Assembly: GCF_002272745.1 (NCBI RefSeq) | Contig: NZ_NPBD01000002.1 | Span: forward strand, 372,001 to 436,000 | Reading direction: 5' to 3' | Length of the DNA stretch: 64,000 nucleotides | DNA from: Terribacillus saccharophilus | GTDB lineage: Bacteria; Bacillota; Bacilli; Bacillales; Amphibacillaceae | Shown: one piece after another, positions 8,677 through 17,169 of the stretch | Layout of the letters: every line of letters begins with the position of its first letter | Numbering within the stretch: position 1 is the stretch's first letter | Program-made: the position numbers and the translations under genes | Notes under the pieces: model-generated | The model's database searches: none | What the model was told of the DNA's origin: nothing | Seen by the model: the letters and a program-made list of their open reading frames with translations, nothing else

Positions 8677-9431
8677 TCGCAAAACGTATTATTCCATGTC
8701 TGGATGTGAAAGACGGAACAGTCGTAAAGGGAACGAATTTCGTCTCCTTGCGTGAACTAGGTGATCCTGTTGCCATGGCTGCGGCTTATTCGAAAAGCGG
8801 CGCTGATGAAATTGTGTTCCTCGACATCTCTGCAACACATGAAGGACGGGCAACGATGATGGATATCGTCCGCCAGACGGCATTACATGTGTTCGTCCCT
8901 TTCACAGTCGGAGGCGGTGTTCGCTCGCTTGATGATATGACGACCATGCTGCAGGCAGGGGCGGATAAAGTAGCTATCAACTCAGCTGCTGTTGCAGAGC
9001 CGGCACTTATCACGAAAGGAGCAGAAAAGTTCGGTTCACAATGTATCGTTGTTGCCATCGACGCTAAACGGTTTGAGGATGGCTGGCACGTCGTAACGCA
9101 TGGCGGGCGTAAAGACACCGGTATTGATGCTATAGAATGGGCGAAGGAAGCAGAGGCAAGAGGAGCAGGGGAGATATTGCTGACAAGCATGGATGCTGAT
9201 GGCGTGAAAACCGGTTACGACCTGTCGCTCACGAAAGCGATAGTCGATGAAGTCCGCATACCAATCATCGCATCTGGAGGCTGCGGCAGTCCTGAACATA
9301 TAACAGAAGTATTCCAGGAAACAGATGTATCTGCAGCTCTTGCAGCGTCCATTTTCCATGATAAAACCTTCAGCATCGAAGAAGTGAAACAAAGCTGCCA
9401 ACAGGAAGGGGTACGTATTCGTGAAGCCTGA
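8673..9431 (+). CDS. hisF: Imidazole glycerol phosphate synthase, cyclase subunit
   Basis: A 252-residue (beta/alpha)8 barrel that closes the imidazole ring and releases AICAR. The catalytic acids are in [15 protein letters not shown] (Asp11) and VVAIDAKR (near residue 130). Phosphate-binding motifs are [11 protein letters not shown] near 78-88, KVAINSAAV near 99-107, and [12 protein letters not shown] near 221-232. This is clearly HisF and not the sister enzyme HisA: the N-terminus and the D-A-K-R strand are HisF-type. It follows hisH with a four-base overlap and overlaps hisI by 11 bases. Confidence 0.96.
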   Translation: MIAKRIIPCLDVKDGTVVKGTNFVSLRELGDPVAMAAAYSKSGADEIVFLDISATHEGRATMMDIVRQTALHVFVPFTVGGGVRSLDDMTTMLQAGADKVAINSAAVAEPALITKGAEKFGSQCIVVAIDAKRFEDGWHVVTHGGRKDTGIDAIEWAKEAEARGAGEILLTSMDADGVKTGYDLSLTKAIVDEVRIPIIASGGCGSPEHITEVFQETDVSAALAASIFHDKTFSIEEVKQSCQQEGVRIREA

Positions 9432-10071
9432 TTTTAGCAAAGGACTTGTCCCTGCGATCGTGCAGGACAGCCAGACAAAACAAGTACTCATGCTTGCCTA
9501 TATGAATGAAGAAGCGTATGAGAAAACAGTGGAAACAAAAGAAACATGGTTTTATTCCCGCTCGCGAGAGGAGCTTTGGAATAAAGGTTCAACCTCTGGC
9601 AACTTTCAGCAAGTTATTGATATGAAGCTGGATTGTGACAATGATACAATTCTGATCAGTGTCATACCAAAAGGACCAGCCTGTCACACTGGGAAAGTTA
9701 GCTGTTTCTTCAACGAAACTCCGATAACTGGTGATTCAGAGAAAGAAGCGAATATTTTCAAGACTATTATGGATGAAGCCGAAGACCGGAAAAAGCATCC
9801 TGTTGAGAAATCCTACACAAATTACCTATATCAAAAGGGTGTCGATAAAATTGGCAAGAAAGTGATTGAGGAAGCTGGTGAAGTCGTCATCGCTGCAAAA
9901 AATGATGATCCAGAGGAATTGATTAATGAAGTAAGTGACTTGCTGTACCACAGCTTCGTTTTGCTCGCTAATCAAGGAGTAAGTCTGCAAGAGGTAGAAG
10001 CAGAGCTGGCACGCCGGTTTCAGAAGAAAGGCAATAACAAAGGAGAGCGTCCGCCGATAGAAGAGTGGTGA
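9421..10071 (+). CDS. hisI: Bifunctional phosphoribosyl-AMP cyclohydrolase / phosphoribosyl-ATP pyrophosphatase
   Basis: A 216-residue HisI-HisE fusion for steps two and three. The cyclohydrolase half (residues 1 to about 105) shows [19 protein letters not shown] near 41-59 and the metal cysteines in [10 protein letters not shown] and [11 protein letters not shown]. The pyrophosphatase half (about 115-216) shows [18 protein letters not shown] and NEVSDLLYH, the acidic MazG-like helices. Start is GTG at 9421, inside the end of hisF, with AGGAAGGGG upstream. It is the last gene of the operon; hisC and hisA are not in the window. Confidence 0.95.
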   Translation: MKPDFSKGLVPAIVQDSQTKQVLMLAYMNEEAYEKTVETKETWFYSRSREELWNKGSTSGNFQQVIDMKLDCDNDTILISVIPKGPACHTGKVSCFFNETPITGDSEKEANIFKTIMDEAEDRKKHPVEKSYTNYLYQKGVDKIGKKVIEEAGEVVIAAKNDDPEELINEVSDLLYHSFVLLANQGVSLQEVEAELARRFQKKGNNKGERPPIEEW

Positions 10072-10098
10072 CAACATTCCGAAAAAGGTTATAAAGAA

Positions 10099-10140
10099 AT
10101 CGACCAGTTCATTCAAATAGAAACGAATAAACTGGTCGAT
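10099..10140. terminator. Hairpin between his operon and xynB
   Basis: Sixteen-base arms ATCGACCAGTTCATTC (10099-10114) and GAATAAACTGGTCGAT (10125-10140), one mismatch, with T-rich but interrupted tails on both strands. Probable bidirectional terminator for the converging his and xylR-xynB units. Confidence 0.65.
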
Positions 10141-10224
10141 TATTGTAGTTCGCAAGATAGTACCATTCGATTAATGCTTACCTTCTGTAAGAATCGATAG
10201 TAAAGTTGTGGTTTTTCTTAATCT

Positions 10225-11835
10225 TTATTCTTCTGCTTTGTACACGAAGTAATCAAAATCAGCATGCAGTCTTTGACCAGATGTATCTTGACACTGCATT
10301 CCAACAAATGCTCCAGTGAAGAAACCACCACCTTTAATATAATCATCGGACAATTTATAGGAAGGGAGTGTCACAGGGACTTCTGTCCAATTATCTCCAT
10401 CGAAAGAATAAGCATATCTATAAATGTTTGCGCTTACATTACATCTTAAATAAATATAGTCTAGGTCAAGTGGAACGGTGATTTGATTATCTAGGAGAGG
10501 CTGTTCGAAAACAAAATTATCACATGTCGTTAGATCCAGGATCCTTCCTTTATTTTCATCCCAAGTAATCTGAAATGCTGTCCAATTTTGCGTATTATAA
10601 TAATTAACCAGTCCAGCTGCTTGCTGAAAACTACTTGGATTGAATGATATCTTTGTTTCTGCAGTAAAATTAAAATGCTGCCACCTTCTCGCAATGAAGG
10701 CTTGTGTAAATTTCGAAGTGAGAGATTCTCTGCCATAAAGTCTTAAATGTCCTGGGTTATCTAGTAATGTTGCTATTTTCTCATCGAGTGGAATACGAAG
10801 TGACTGGAAATGAAGATTTAAAGAATCGGTATCGAAATCATCTATCACATCGGAGTCACTGTTCCATTTTACTTCCTTTATCGCTGGTCCTTCTATCTCT
10901 AAAGATGGTTGATTACCGCCAACTACATAGGGCCAATCATTATTCCATTCCAAACGTTGAATTGCAGTTTCTCGGCCGAGCGGACAGTAACCACGCGGAT
11001 CCAACAGCGGTTTATCTGGTTGTCGTAAAGGCCGTCCAGTTAAGTGAACTAAAAACCATTCATCAGTATGAGTATGGACAATGGAAGCGTGTCCAGCTTT
11101 TTGCAACGGATTTCTTGGATAAGGAAAAGAAGTAATCAAAGGGTTCTGCGGATGAACTTCATAAGGTCCAAGCAAATCTTTTGAACGAGCAATGGTAGCT
11201 TGGTGGTCGTATTTGGTTCCTCCTTCAGCCGTTAAAAGATAATAATATCCGTTTATTTTATATAGGTGTGGGGCTTCTGTCAGCTTCACGTCTGTTCCTT
11301 TGAAGATGATGTCTTTTTTGCCTACTAGTTTTTGTTCATCAACGCTATATTCTTGAAGTACTATGCCATGAAAGTTATGATTGCCAACTCGATGATCCCA
11401 GACCATATTTACAAGATATTTTTTACCATCGTCATCATGGAACAAGGAAGGATCAAATCCGGAACTGTTCAAAAATATCGGGTCGGACCATTCACCTTCT
11501 ACTGTATCACAGGTAACCAAGTAATTATGACAGTCCTTCCATTGACCATCCACTACTTTAACATCGGAGTAAATCAGCCAGAATTTATCATCATAATAGG
11601 ATAGGGCAGGGGCCCATACTCCTCCGGAATCAGGATTCCCAATCATGTTCAGCTGACTAATCCGATTAAGAGGCCTTGATACCAGCCGCCAATTCTTTAA
11701 TTCTCTGGAGTGATAGATACCCACGCCGGGAAACCACTCAAATGTAGATACAGCAACATAGTAATCTTCTCCTGACCGGCAAATACTCGGATCGGGATTA
11801 AACCCTGTCAAAATTGGATTTTGAATTGTTGTCAT
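10225..11835 (-). CDS. xynB: Beta-xylosidase, glycoside hydrolase family 43
   Basis: A 536-residue GH43 enzyme removing xylose from the non-reducing ends of xylo-oligosaccharides. No signal peptide, so it acts inside the cell on imported oligomers. I start at the ATG complementary to 11833-11835, with AGAGAGG upstream; 13 further in-frame codons upstream lack a ribosome site. The five-bladed propeller (about 1-320) carries the catalytic acids Asp15 (GFNPDPS), Asp128 (SSGFDPS) and Glu187 (LTEAPHL). The C-terminal half is the beta-sandwich usual for the XynB subgroup. It lies 44 bases downstream of xylR on the same strand, so the two are probably co-transcribed. Confidence 0.92.
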   Translation of the reverse strand: MTTIQNPILTGFNPDPSICRSGEDYYVAVSTFEWFPGVGIYHSRELKNWRLVSRPLNRISQLNMIGNPDSGGVWAPALSYYDDKFWLIYSDVKVVDGQWKDCHNYLVTCDTVEGEWSDPIFLNSSGFDPSLFHDDDGKKYLVNMVWDHRVGNHNFHGIVLQEYSVDEQKLVGKKDIIFKGTDVKLTEAPHLYKINGYYYLLTAEGGTKYDHQATIARSKDLLGPYEVHPQNPLITSFPYPRNPLQKAGHASIVHTHTDEWFLVHLTGRPLRQPDKPLLDPRGYCPLGRETAIQRLEWNNDWPYVVGGNQPSLEIEGPAIKEVKWNSDSDVIDDFDTDSLNLHFQSLRIPLDEKIATLLDNPGHLRLYGRESLTSKFTQAFIARRWQHFNFTAETKISFNPSSFQQAAGLVNYYNTQNWTAFQITWDENKGRILDLTTCDNFVFEQPLLDNQITVPLDLDYIYLRCNVSANIYRYAYSFDGDNWTEVPVTLPSYKLSDDYIKGGGFFTGAFVGMQCQDTSGQRLHADFDYFVYKAEE

Positions 11836-11879
11836 TTGTATAACCTCTCTTTTCTTAAGGATACGGAATAACAAGCAGC

Positions 11880-13061
11880 TTAAATATCTTGAATGTTGAT
11901 AGCCAAGAAATTCTCACTGGCATAGGCAGATGCCCCTAAGGCAGCTGAATAACGAGACAATTGAGAAAAACAGATATTCAAATCTTTTTGATGTGTACGA
12001 AGCATTTGTTTTTGTTTCTCTTTTATGGATTCTCTTAACCAGTTACCGGAAGAGGCTAGGCGATTTCCAACGATAATCTGTTCTGGGTTGAAAATATTGA
12101 TGATATTGTTAATTCCTATACCAAGATAATTGCCAATTTCCCGGAAGATGTTAATCGCAACTGGATCACCTCCTTCAGCTAGTTCATTCAGCATCTCAAG
12201 GGAGAGCTTTTGTCCTTCGGCTGGACGGATCCCTTTTTCTGCTGCACTATTAACTAATGCCTTTTCAGATGCATACAATTCCCAGCAGCCTTGATTACCG
12301 CAACGGCATAAAGGACCGTCCACTTCTATTGTCATATGACCGAGCTCCCCTGAGAAACCATTGTGGCCTTTATAAAGTTCACCATTTAGGATAAGACCAA
12401 CACCGATCCCGATACCTACACTTATGTAAATTAAATTATCAGAGGATTGACCAGCTCCAAATTTCTTTTCGCCGTACGCACCTGCATTTGCTTCGTTTTC
12501 AATTAAAACAGGAACATCATATTTTTCTTCTAAATACCCTCTCAAGTCTTTATTTCTCCAATTCAAGTTTGGGGCAAGTAAAATTTCGCCTTCTGTACTT
12601 ACTGTTCCTGGTACACCAACACCTATCCCTACAAGACCATAAGAACTTGGAGGCATGGATAGAAGCAGGGAGTCGATTATCATGTTTAATTGGATCTGAA
12701 TTTCTTCATAAGACAAATCATTAAAATGAGTGATTTTTTCAGTTGTGATATTTCCTTGCAAATCTGTCAGTATACCAAGAATATAATTCACTCCAATATC
12801 AACACCGATAGAGTAGCCTGCAAGGTGGTTGAATAAGAGCATAACAGGACGCCTTCCACCGCTTGAAACACCTGGACCTGATTCCAAAATCAAATCTTCC
12901 GAAAGAAGTTCACTTACTTGGGAAGAGACAGTTCCTTTATTCAGACCAGTTTTATTTGCAATATCTGCTCTAGATATAGGTGTATATTCTTGAATAGTTT
13001 GTAAAACCAAAGATTTGTTTCCTTTTTTTACAACATGCTGATTAAAGGTTTGAGATTTCAT
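11880..13061 (-). CDS. xylR: Xylose repressor, ROK family
   Basis: A 393-residue ROK repressor closely resembling B. subtilis XylR. Residues 10-75 are a winged helix: [20 protein letters not shown] then SSQVSELL, ending in [12 protein letters not shown]. The sugar-kinase-like effector domain follows, with [15 protein letters not shown], the [11 protein letters not shown] loop, [16 protein letters not shown] and the ROK zinc motif [14 protein letters not shown]. Without xylose it should block the nearby transport and xylAB genes; xylose releases it. XylR-type dyads are seen at 13124 and 17082. It is transcribed away from the importer genes and ahead of xynB. Confidence 0.93.
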   Translation of the reverse strand: MKSQTFNQHVVKKGNKSLVLQTIQEYTPISRADIANKTGLNKGTVSSQVSELLSEDLILESGPGVSSGGRRPVMLLFNHLAGYSIGVDIGVNYILGILTDLQGNITTEKITHFNDLSYEEIQIQLNMIIDSLLLSMPPSSYGLVGIGVGVPGTVSTEGEILLAPNLNWRNKDLRGYLEEKYDVPVLIENEANAGAYGEKKFGAGQSSDNLIYISVGIGIGVGLILNGELYKGHNGFSGELGHMTIEVDGPLCRCGNQGCWELYASEKALVNSAAEKGIRPAEGQKLSLEMLNELAEGGDPVAINIFREIGNYLGIGINNIINIFNPEQIIVGNRLASSGNWLRESIKEKQKQMLRTHQKDLNICFSQLSRYSAALGASAYASENFLAINIQDI

Positions 13062-13123
13062 TTGCTTGCTCCATTCTGCTATTTGAATATTTCCATTTTA
13101 ACATCATTTATTTATATTATAAA

Positions 13124-13150
13124 CTTAGTTCAGCCACTAGACAAACATTG
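13124..13150. promoter_or_regulatory. Probable XylR operator, divergent xylR / sugar importer
   Basis: The segment starts CTTAGTT and contains CTAGACAAAC, aligning without gaps to the clearer XylR dyad at 17084-17110 with about 20 of 27 positions identical. A further AAACTAA half-site lies at about 13162-13168. It sits between xylR (start 13061) and the binding-protein gene (13214). The right arm is degenerate, so affinity may be lower than at xylF. Confidence 0.6.
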
Positions 13151-13213
13151 TTTTCGATGATAAACTAATTTCAGCAACACAACCATTCCAAATGAATAAT
13201 GGGGGTATTACAA

Positions 13214-14503
13214 TTGAGTAAAAAGAAAGCGGTTACAATTTTCTTTGCTATTTTTTCCTCGTTGTTGTTGATCAGTGGGTGTTCGGGTTCTGATGGTGTG
13301 TCAGGTTCTGGTGAGAAAACGATTGAATTTATGCATCTATGGCCAGAAGGCAGCTCTAAGCAGCATAATGAAATCGTAAAGGAGATTGTCGCCGATTTTG
13401 AAGCAGACAATCCGGATGTGAAGGTTAAGTTGGAAGTTCTTAGTAACGAGCAATATAAGGATAAGATTAAAGTGTTATCTACTTCCAATGAATTACCTGA
13501 TGTCGGTATGACTTGGGCTGCAGGTTATTTAGAACCTTATGTCGACGGTAAGAAATTTGCACCTTTAGATGATTTACTTGAAGGCGATTTAAAAGACAGC
13601 TTTGTTTCCGGAATACCTGAAGCATACGAGATTGAAGGTAGTACCTATGGATTACCGCTTGAATTGAATATGGCAACTGTGTTCTACAATAAAAAGATCT
13701 TTGAAGAGAATGGTTTGGAAGCGCCGAAAACATATGAAGAGTTTCAGGATGCAGTAGAAACACTAGCTAAAAATGGAGTGGCTCCAATAGCTTTAGGCAA
13801 TAAAGATCGTTGGACAGGATCTCTATGGTACATGTATTTCGCTGACAGGATCGGTGGGGGAGATGTCTTAACAAATGCTATCAACCGTTCAAGTTCTTTC
13901 ACTGATCCTGCATTGGTTTCTGCAGCTGAAGAAGTTCAGAATTTGGTTGATAAGGACGCATTCGTTAAAGGATTCAATGGACTTTCAGATGAGGAAGCAA
14001 AAAGTATGTTTATGAATGAACAGGCTGCTATGTATTTGATCGCAACTTGGGATCTTCCGAATTACACAACAAATGAAGATGTACCTCAGGAGTTCCGTGA
14101 TTCTGTCGGTTACTTTCCTTTCCCAACAGTTGATGGAAAAGGTGAAACGAACAGTTACGTCGGGGGACCAGGAGTAGGATTATTTGTTGCTGAAGATTCT
14201 GATGTGAAAGAAGAAGCGAAAGATTTTACAGCATTCTTCGTGAAGGAGTGGGGCGAGAAATCTGTTACAGAAGCAGGGGTTATTCCTGCTACTAAAGTAG
14301 ATGCCGCCTCGCTAGATTTGCCCGATATGTATGTAGATGTACTTGATGATTTGAACAATGCAAGCAATATTACATTATTTGCAGATGTCCAAATGAATGC
14401 AGATGTTGCCCAAACCCATTTGGATATGATCCAATCACTATTTGGTAAAGAGGTAACACCCGAAGAGTTTGCCGAGAAGCATGAAGAGGCTCTATCAAAA
14501 TAA
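13214..14503 (+). CDS. Sugar ABC transporter solute-binding lipoprotein (CUT1 type)
   Basis: A 429-residue extracellular binding protein. Start is TTG 13214, because GGGGG at 13201-13205 is properly spaced; an ATG at 13199 coincides with that site. The N-terminus is a lipoprotein signal, KKKAVTIFFAIFSSLLLISG, ending at the lipobox cysteine in LISGCSGSD. The mature part is a family 1 solute-binding protein (EIVADFEADNPDVKVKLEVL, GLPLELNMATVFYNK, MNEQAAMYLIATWD). Given xylR and xynB beside it, the ligand is probably xylo-oligosaccharides or xylosides. A terminator follows it, so it should be made in excess over the permeases. No ATPase is encoded here. Confidence 0.88.
   Translation: MSKKKAVTIFFAIFSSLLLISGCSGSDGVSGSGEKTIEFMHLWPEGSSKQHNEIVKEIVADFEADNPDVKVKLEVLSNEQYKDKIKVLSTSNELPDVGMTWAAGYLEPYVDGKKFAPLDDLLEGDLKDSFVSGIPEAYEIEGSTYGLPLELNMATVFYNKKIFEENGLEAPKTYEEFQDAVETLAKNGVAPIALGNKDRWTGSLWYMYFADRIGGGDVLTNAINRSSSFTDPALVSAAEEVQNLVDKDAFVKGFNGLSDEEAKSMFMNEQAAMYLIATWDLPNYTTNEDVPQEFRDSVGYFPFPTVDGKGETNSYVGGPGVGLFVAEDSDVKEEAKDFTAFFVKEWGEKSVTEAGVIPATKVDAASLDLPDMYVDVLDDLNNASNITLFADVQMNADVAQTHLDMIQSLFGKEVTPEEFAEKHEEALSK
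13224..13237. promoter_or_regulatory. Candidate cre (CcpA) site inside the binding-protein gene
   Basis: AGAAAGCGGTTACA matches the cre consensus TGNAANCGNTNNCA at all specified positions except the first. It sits over codons 4-8 of the binding-protein gene, a common position for catabolite-repression roadblocks in Bacillaceae xyl genes. Confidence 0.6.
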
Positions 14504-14525
14504 TTCTCAAAATCAACGGATGAAG

Positions 14526-14558
14526 AGGGCAAGCCTATAGCTGGATTGCCCTTTTTTT
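14526..14558 (+). terminator. Intra-operon terminator after the binding-protein gene
   Basis: Stem AGGGCAA (14526-14532) with TTGCCCT (14546-14552), 13-base loop, then seven T. It separates the binding protein from its permeases, and the second gene has its own ribosome site 10-20 bases later. Partial read-through would set a high binding-protein to permease ratio. Confidence 0.8.
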
Positions 14559-14578
14559 ATAAAAAGGAGTTGATCACT

Positions 14579-15457
14579 ATGAACAGAGTTATGTCTAATA
14601 AATGGATAATTGGGATGTACATCCTTCCGGCATTTTTGCTGATCAGTATTTTCATTTTTATTCCTCTGCTATTGTCCGGATACTATGGCTTAATGGACTG
14701 GGATGGTATTGGTGCCATGAAGTACATAGGTATGGAAAACTACTTTAATGCCATTCAGGATGGTCTTTTTTGGCAAAGTGCCTTTCATTCTTTCATGCTT
14801 GCGTTGTTTTCAGCTGTCAGTTTAATCGTATATTTGGCAATATCGTTGGTTCTTGCATCAAAGATTAAAGGCTCCAATCTACTGAGAAAGATTTATCTAA
14901 TTCCGATGTTATTATCTTCGGTAGCAATAGCACAATTATGGATTAAAGTATTTAATCCTTCCAACGGTATTTTAAATAGCATATTAGTTAGCCTTGGGGT
15001 GGATAATCCACCAGCGTGGCTTGCAGAGCCAGCCGTAGTGTTGTATGCCATCTTTATTCCGATACTTTGGCAATACGCTGGTTTTTATATATTGATCTAT
15101 TATGCAGCATTGAAAAATATACCAGAGTCTATTGTTGAGGCAGCTAGAATCGATGGAGCTACTCCTTTTCAGATTGCATTTAAGATTAAACTACCATTGA
15201 TAATGGGTGTTGTAAAAGTGACAATCGTACTTGCTGTTGTAGGTTCACTAAAATACTTCGATTTAATTTACGTTATGACAGGTGGCGGACCTAATGGTGC
15301 TAGTGAAGTAATGGCTTCCTATATGTATAAATTAGCGTTTTCCAGTAATGATTTCGGTTATGGTAGTGCTATTGGTTTCTTATTATTAATCATCACATTA
15401 ATCGTTACTGTCGTTGTCCGAAAGGTTACGGCGTCTAAGGAAGAACTTCAATATTAA
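14579..15457 (+). CDS. Sugar ABC transporter permease, MalF-like
   Basis: A 292-residue permease with six membrane helices and the cytoplasmic EAA loop that docks on the ATPase (ESIVEAARIDGATPFQIAFK near 183-202). Start ATG 14579 follows AAAAAGGAG; an upstream in-frame ATG at 14546 lies inside the terminator stem and is unlikely. It pairs with the MalG-type permease 15 bases downstream to form the channel of the CUT1 importer fed by the lipoprotein at 13214. The ATPase must come from elsewhere, as with the shared MsmX of B. subtilis. Confidence 0.9.
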   Translation: MNRVMSNKWIIGMYILPAFLLISIFIFIPLLLSGYYGLMDWDGIGAMKYIGMENYFNAIQDGLFWQSAFHSFMLALFSAVSLIVYLAISLVLASKIKGSNLLRKIYLIPMLLSSVAIAQLWIKVFNPSNGILNSILVSLGVDNPPAWLAEPAVVLYAIFIPILWQYAGFYILIYYAALKNIPESIVEAARIDGATPFQIAFKIKLPLIMGVVKVTIVLAVVGSLKYFDLIYVMTGGGPNGASEVMASYMYKLAFSSNDFGYGSAIGFLLLIITLIVTVVVRKVTASKEELQY

Positions 15458-15472
15458 GGGGAGGTTATTGCA

Positions 15473-16294
15473 TTGAAAAGAGTCGGATACATGCTTCTTT
15501 ATGTCTGTTTAATTGTAGTAGCAGTGTTTCAAGTATTTCCAGTTTTGTGGCTATTTCTCTTTTCGTTAAAGAATAACCAAGAAATCTTTTCTAAGTCTCC
15601 ATTTTCCTTACCATCTGAGTTTAGATGGGAAAATTATTTAAAGGTATGGGATAGCGGTATAGGAAGTTATTTCTGGAATAGTGTTTGGATTACAGGAGTA
15701 GCAATTGTTTTCACAGTGTTATTAGCAAGCATGGCTGCTTTTGCGATTACTAGGATGCAATGGAAGGGGAGTAAACTGGTTCTGGGGCTATTTATGGTAG
15801 GTTTGATGATTCCTATACATTCTTCCATCATTCCTTTATTCAATATGTTTTTGAATGTGAATATGATAGACAATCCATGGTCAATCGTCATTACTTATAC
15901 GGCTTATAATTTGCCGATTACTTTAATGATCCTATTAGGGTTCTATTATACATTGCCCCGGGAAATAGAAGAGGCGGCTATAATGGACGGCTGTTCGGTT
16001 CATCGGATATTCTTTAAAATCATCTTCCCGATGACGATCCCTGTCATATCTACCACAGTGATAATTAACATGATCTATAACTGGAATGAGTTTGTGTTTG
16101 TGAATACATTTATTAGCTCAGATGAATACAAAACACTGACGGTCGGAATCCAAAATTTCATCGGACAATATATGACGGATTGGGGAGCAATTGGGGCAAC
16201 TCTTATCATTAGCATGCTGCCGATACTGCTTGCCTTCCTATTTTTCAGCAATAAAGTGGTAGAAGGAATTTCTTCTAGTGCAGTTAAAGGGTAA
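15473..16294 (+). CDS. Sugar ABC transporter permease, MalG-like
   Basis: A 273-residue permease with six predicted membrane helices. It begins at TTG behind GGGGAGG. The EAA loop REIEEAAIMDGCSVHRIFFK (near 164-183) is the coupling helix for the ATP-binding subunit. The C-terminal FFSNKVVEGISSSAVKG is the typical MalG end. It is the second half of the heteromeric channel with the preceding gene and ends the unit at a strong terminator. Substrate is inferred from context as xylo-oligosaccharide. Confidence 0.9.
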   Translation: MKRVGYMLLYVCLIVVAVFQVFPVLWLFLFSLKNNQEIFSKSPFSLPSEFRWENYLKVWDSGIGSYFWNSVWITGVAIVFTVLLASMAAFAITRMQWKGSKLVLGLFMVGLMIPIHSSIIPLFNMFLNVNMIDNPWSIVITYTAYNLPITLMILLGFYYTLPREIEEAAIMDGCSVHRIFFKIIFPMTIPVISTTVIINMIYNWNEFVFVNTFISSDEYKTLTVGIQNFIGQYMTDWGAIGATLIISMLPILLAFLFFSNKVVEGISSSAVKG

Positions 16295-16301
16295 CAAAGG
16301 G

Positions 16302-16333
16302 AAAGAGCAATCCTCTTATGGATTGCTCTTTTT
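16302..16333. terminator. Bidirectional terminator after the CUT1 permeases
   Basis: Perfect arms AAAGAGCAATCC and GGATTGCTCTTT around a six-base loop, with T runs on both strands. It closes both the permease unit and the converging DUF624 gene. Confidence 0.85.
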
Positions 16334-16946
16334 ACGTAGTACTCTTCTTTCTCATACTAGTAAAGGCATGAAGGCTAAGCCACATAGTGATAAATGCATA
16401 GGAACTGCCGCCAAATAGAAATGCCAAGGAAGGGAGCACGTACATGATCGATGTTAAGGAAGCGAGGCAAATAAGAATTAATAAAGTATGCAAAGGATGA
16501 ATCAACATGATGAGAAAGGCATTCCTGATGATTGTTCTTACACCTGAATCGTAATGAACAAAAGTCGGAAAAAGATAGAACAATAGAAGTAAGGAAAAGA
16601 GGATAAATACCAGCAATGGGATATGAGTCCAGGTCAAGGATGTTGTAAGGATGTGCATATACCAGAAATCAATAACAATGATAATAGAGAGCACTGTAAC
16701 AAAAACCCCTAATCGGTTACTTTTCCAAAATTCCCTTCTGAAATATGTCCAAAAAGAAGGGAATAAAGCAGAACCCGATTCTCCTTTTAACCAATCTCTA
16801 ATGATGGTAAACATTGCGATAGTAGAAGGGAAAAAGCCAAAGATAAAACCGCCGGCAATTGTAAACAGTATCCATAGAACATTCAGATATGCAAAGCGAG
16901 TGATCCATTCAAATATTTGATATAAGGAACTGCTGAGTCTATTCAA
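16332..16946 (-). CDS. DUF624 (YesL-like) membrane protein
   Basis: A 204-residue membrane protein with four or five hydrophobic helices. I place the start at TTG (complement of 16944-16946) because GGGAGG lies seven bases upstream; this gives the family-type opening MNRLSSSLYQIFEWITRFAY. Residues 20-50 read LNVLWILFTIAGGFIFGFFP, the DUF624 signature, followed by RDWLKGESG and a FWTYFRREFWKSN loop. YesL-type proteins are encoded beside CUT1 sugar importers for plant polysaccharides in Firmicutes and may act as accessory transporter components; the biochemical role is not established. It is the only minus-strand gene inside the transport block and is divergent from xylF. Confidence 0.8.
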   Translation of the reverse strand: MNRLSSSLYQIFEWITRFAYLNVLWILFTIAGGFIFGFFPSTIAMFTIIRDWLKGESGSALFPSFWTYFRREFWKSNRLGVFVTVLSIIIVIDFWYMHILTTSLTWTHIPLLVFILFSLLLLFYLFPTFVHYDSGVRTIIRNAFLIMLIHPLHTLLILICLASLTSIMYVLPSLAFLFGGSSYAFITMWLSLHAFTSMRKKSTT

Positions 16947-16999
16947 TGCAATACCCTCCCTTATTCTAGTTAGTTTTAAGTCAGGAAATAAAAAGGTTA

Positions 17000-17013
17000 T
17001 GAAAGCACTTACA
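17000..17013. promoter_or_regulatory. Candidate cre (CcpA) site upstream of xylF
   Basis: TGAAAGCACTTACA differs from the cre consensus TGNAANCGNTNNCA at one specified base (CA instead of CG). It lies between the DUF624 start and the XylR operator and would put xylose uptake under glucose repression. Confidence 0.5.
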
Positions 17014-17081
17014 TTATAAAATAAAAAAATACTAAAGTATATGATTATCTGACGAATAATTATGAGTTGGGAAATCAAAAA

Positions 17082-17112
17082 AACTTAGTTTATCGCCTAG
17101 ACAAACTAAGTT
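17082..17112. promoter_or_regulatory. XylR operator upstream of xylFGH-xylA
   Basis: Ten-base inverted arms AACTTAGTTT (17082-17091) and AAACTAAGTT (17103-17112) around an 11-base spacer. This matches the TTAGTTT...AAACTAA architecture known for Bacillus xyl operators. It is 58 bases before the xylF start, so a bound repressor would block the promoter or early elongation. Confidence 0.85.
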
Positions 17113-17169
17113 TTCAGTGATATCATCAAATGGAAATAAAGTAAGCAGAGAAGGGGAGGCTTAAAAAAC

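Noticed and set aside
8786..9190. Antisense frame of 134 codons in hisF
   Set aside because: Shadow of a strongly biased coding frame; serine/proline-rich composition and no ribosome site.
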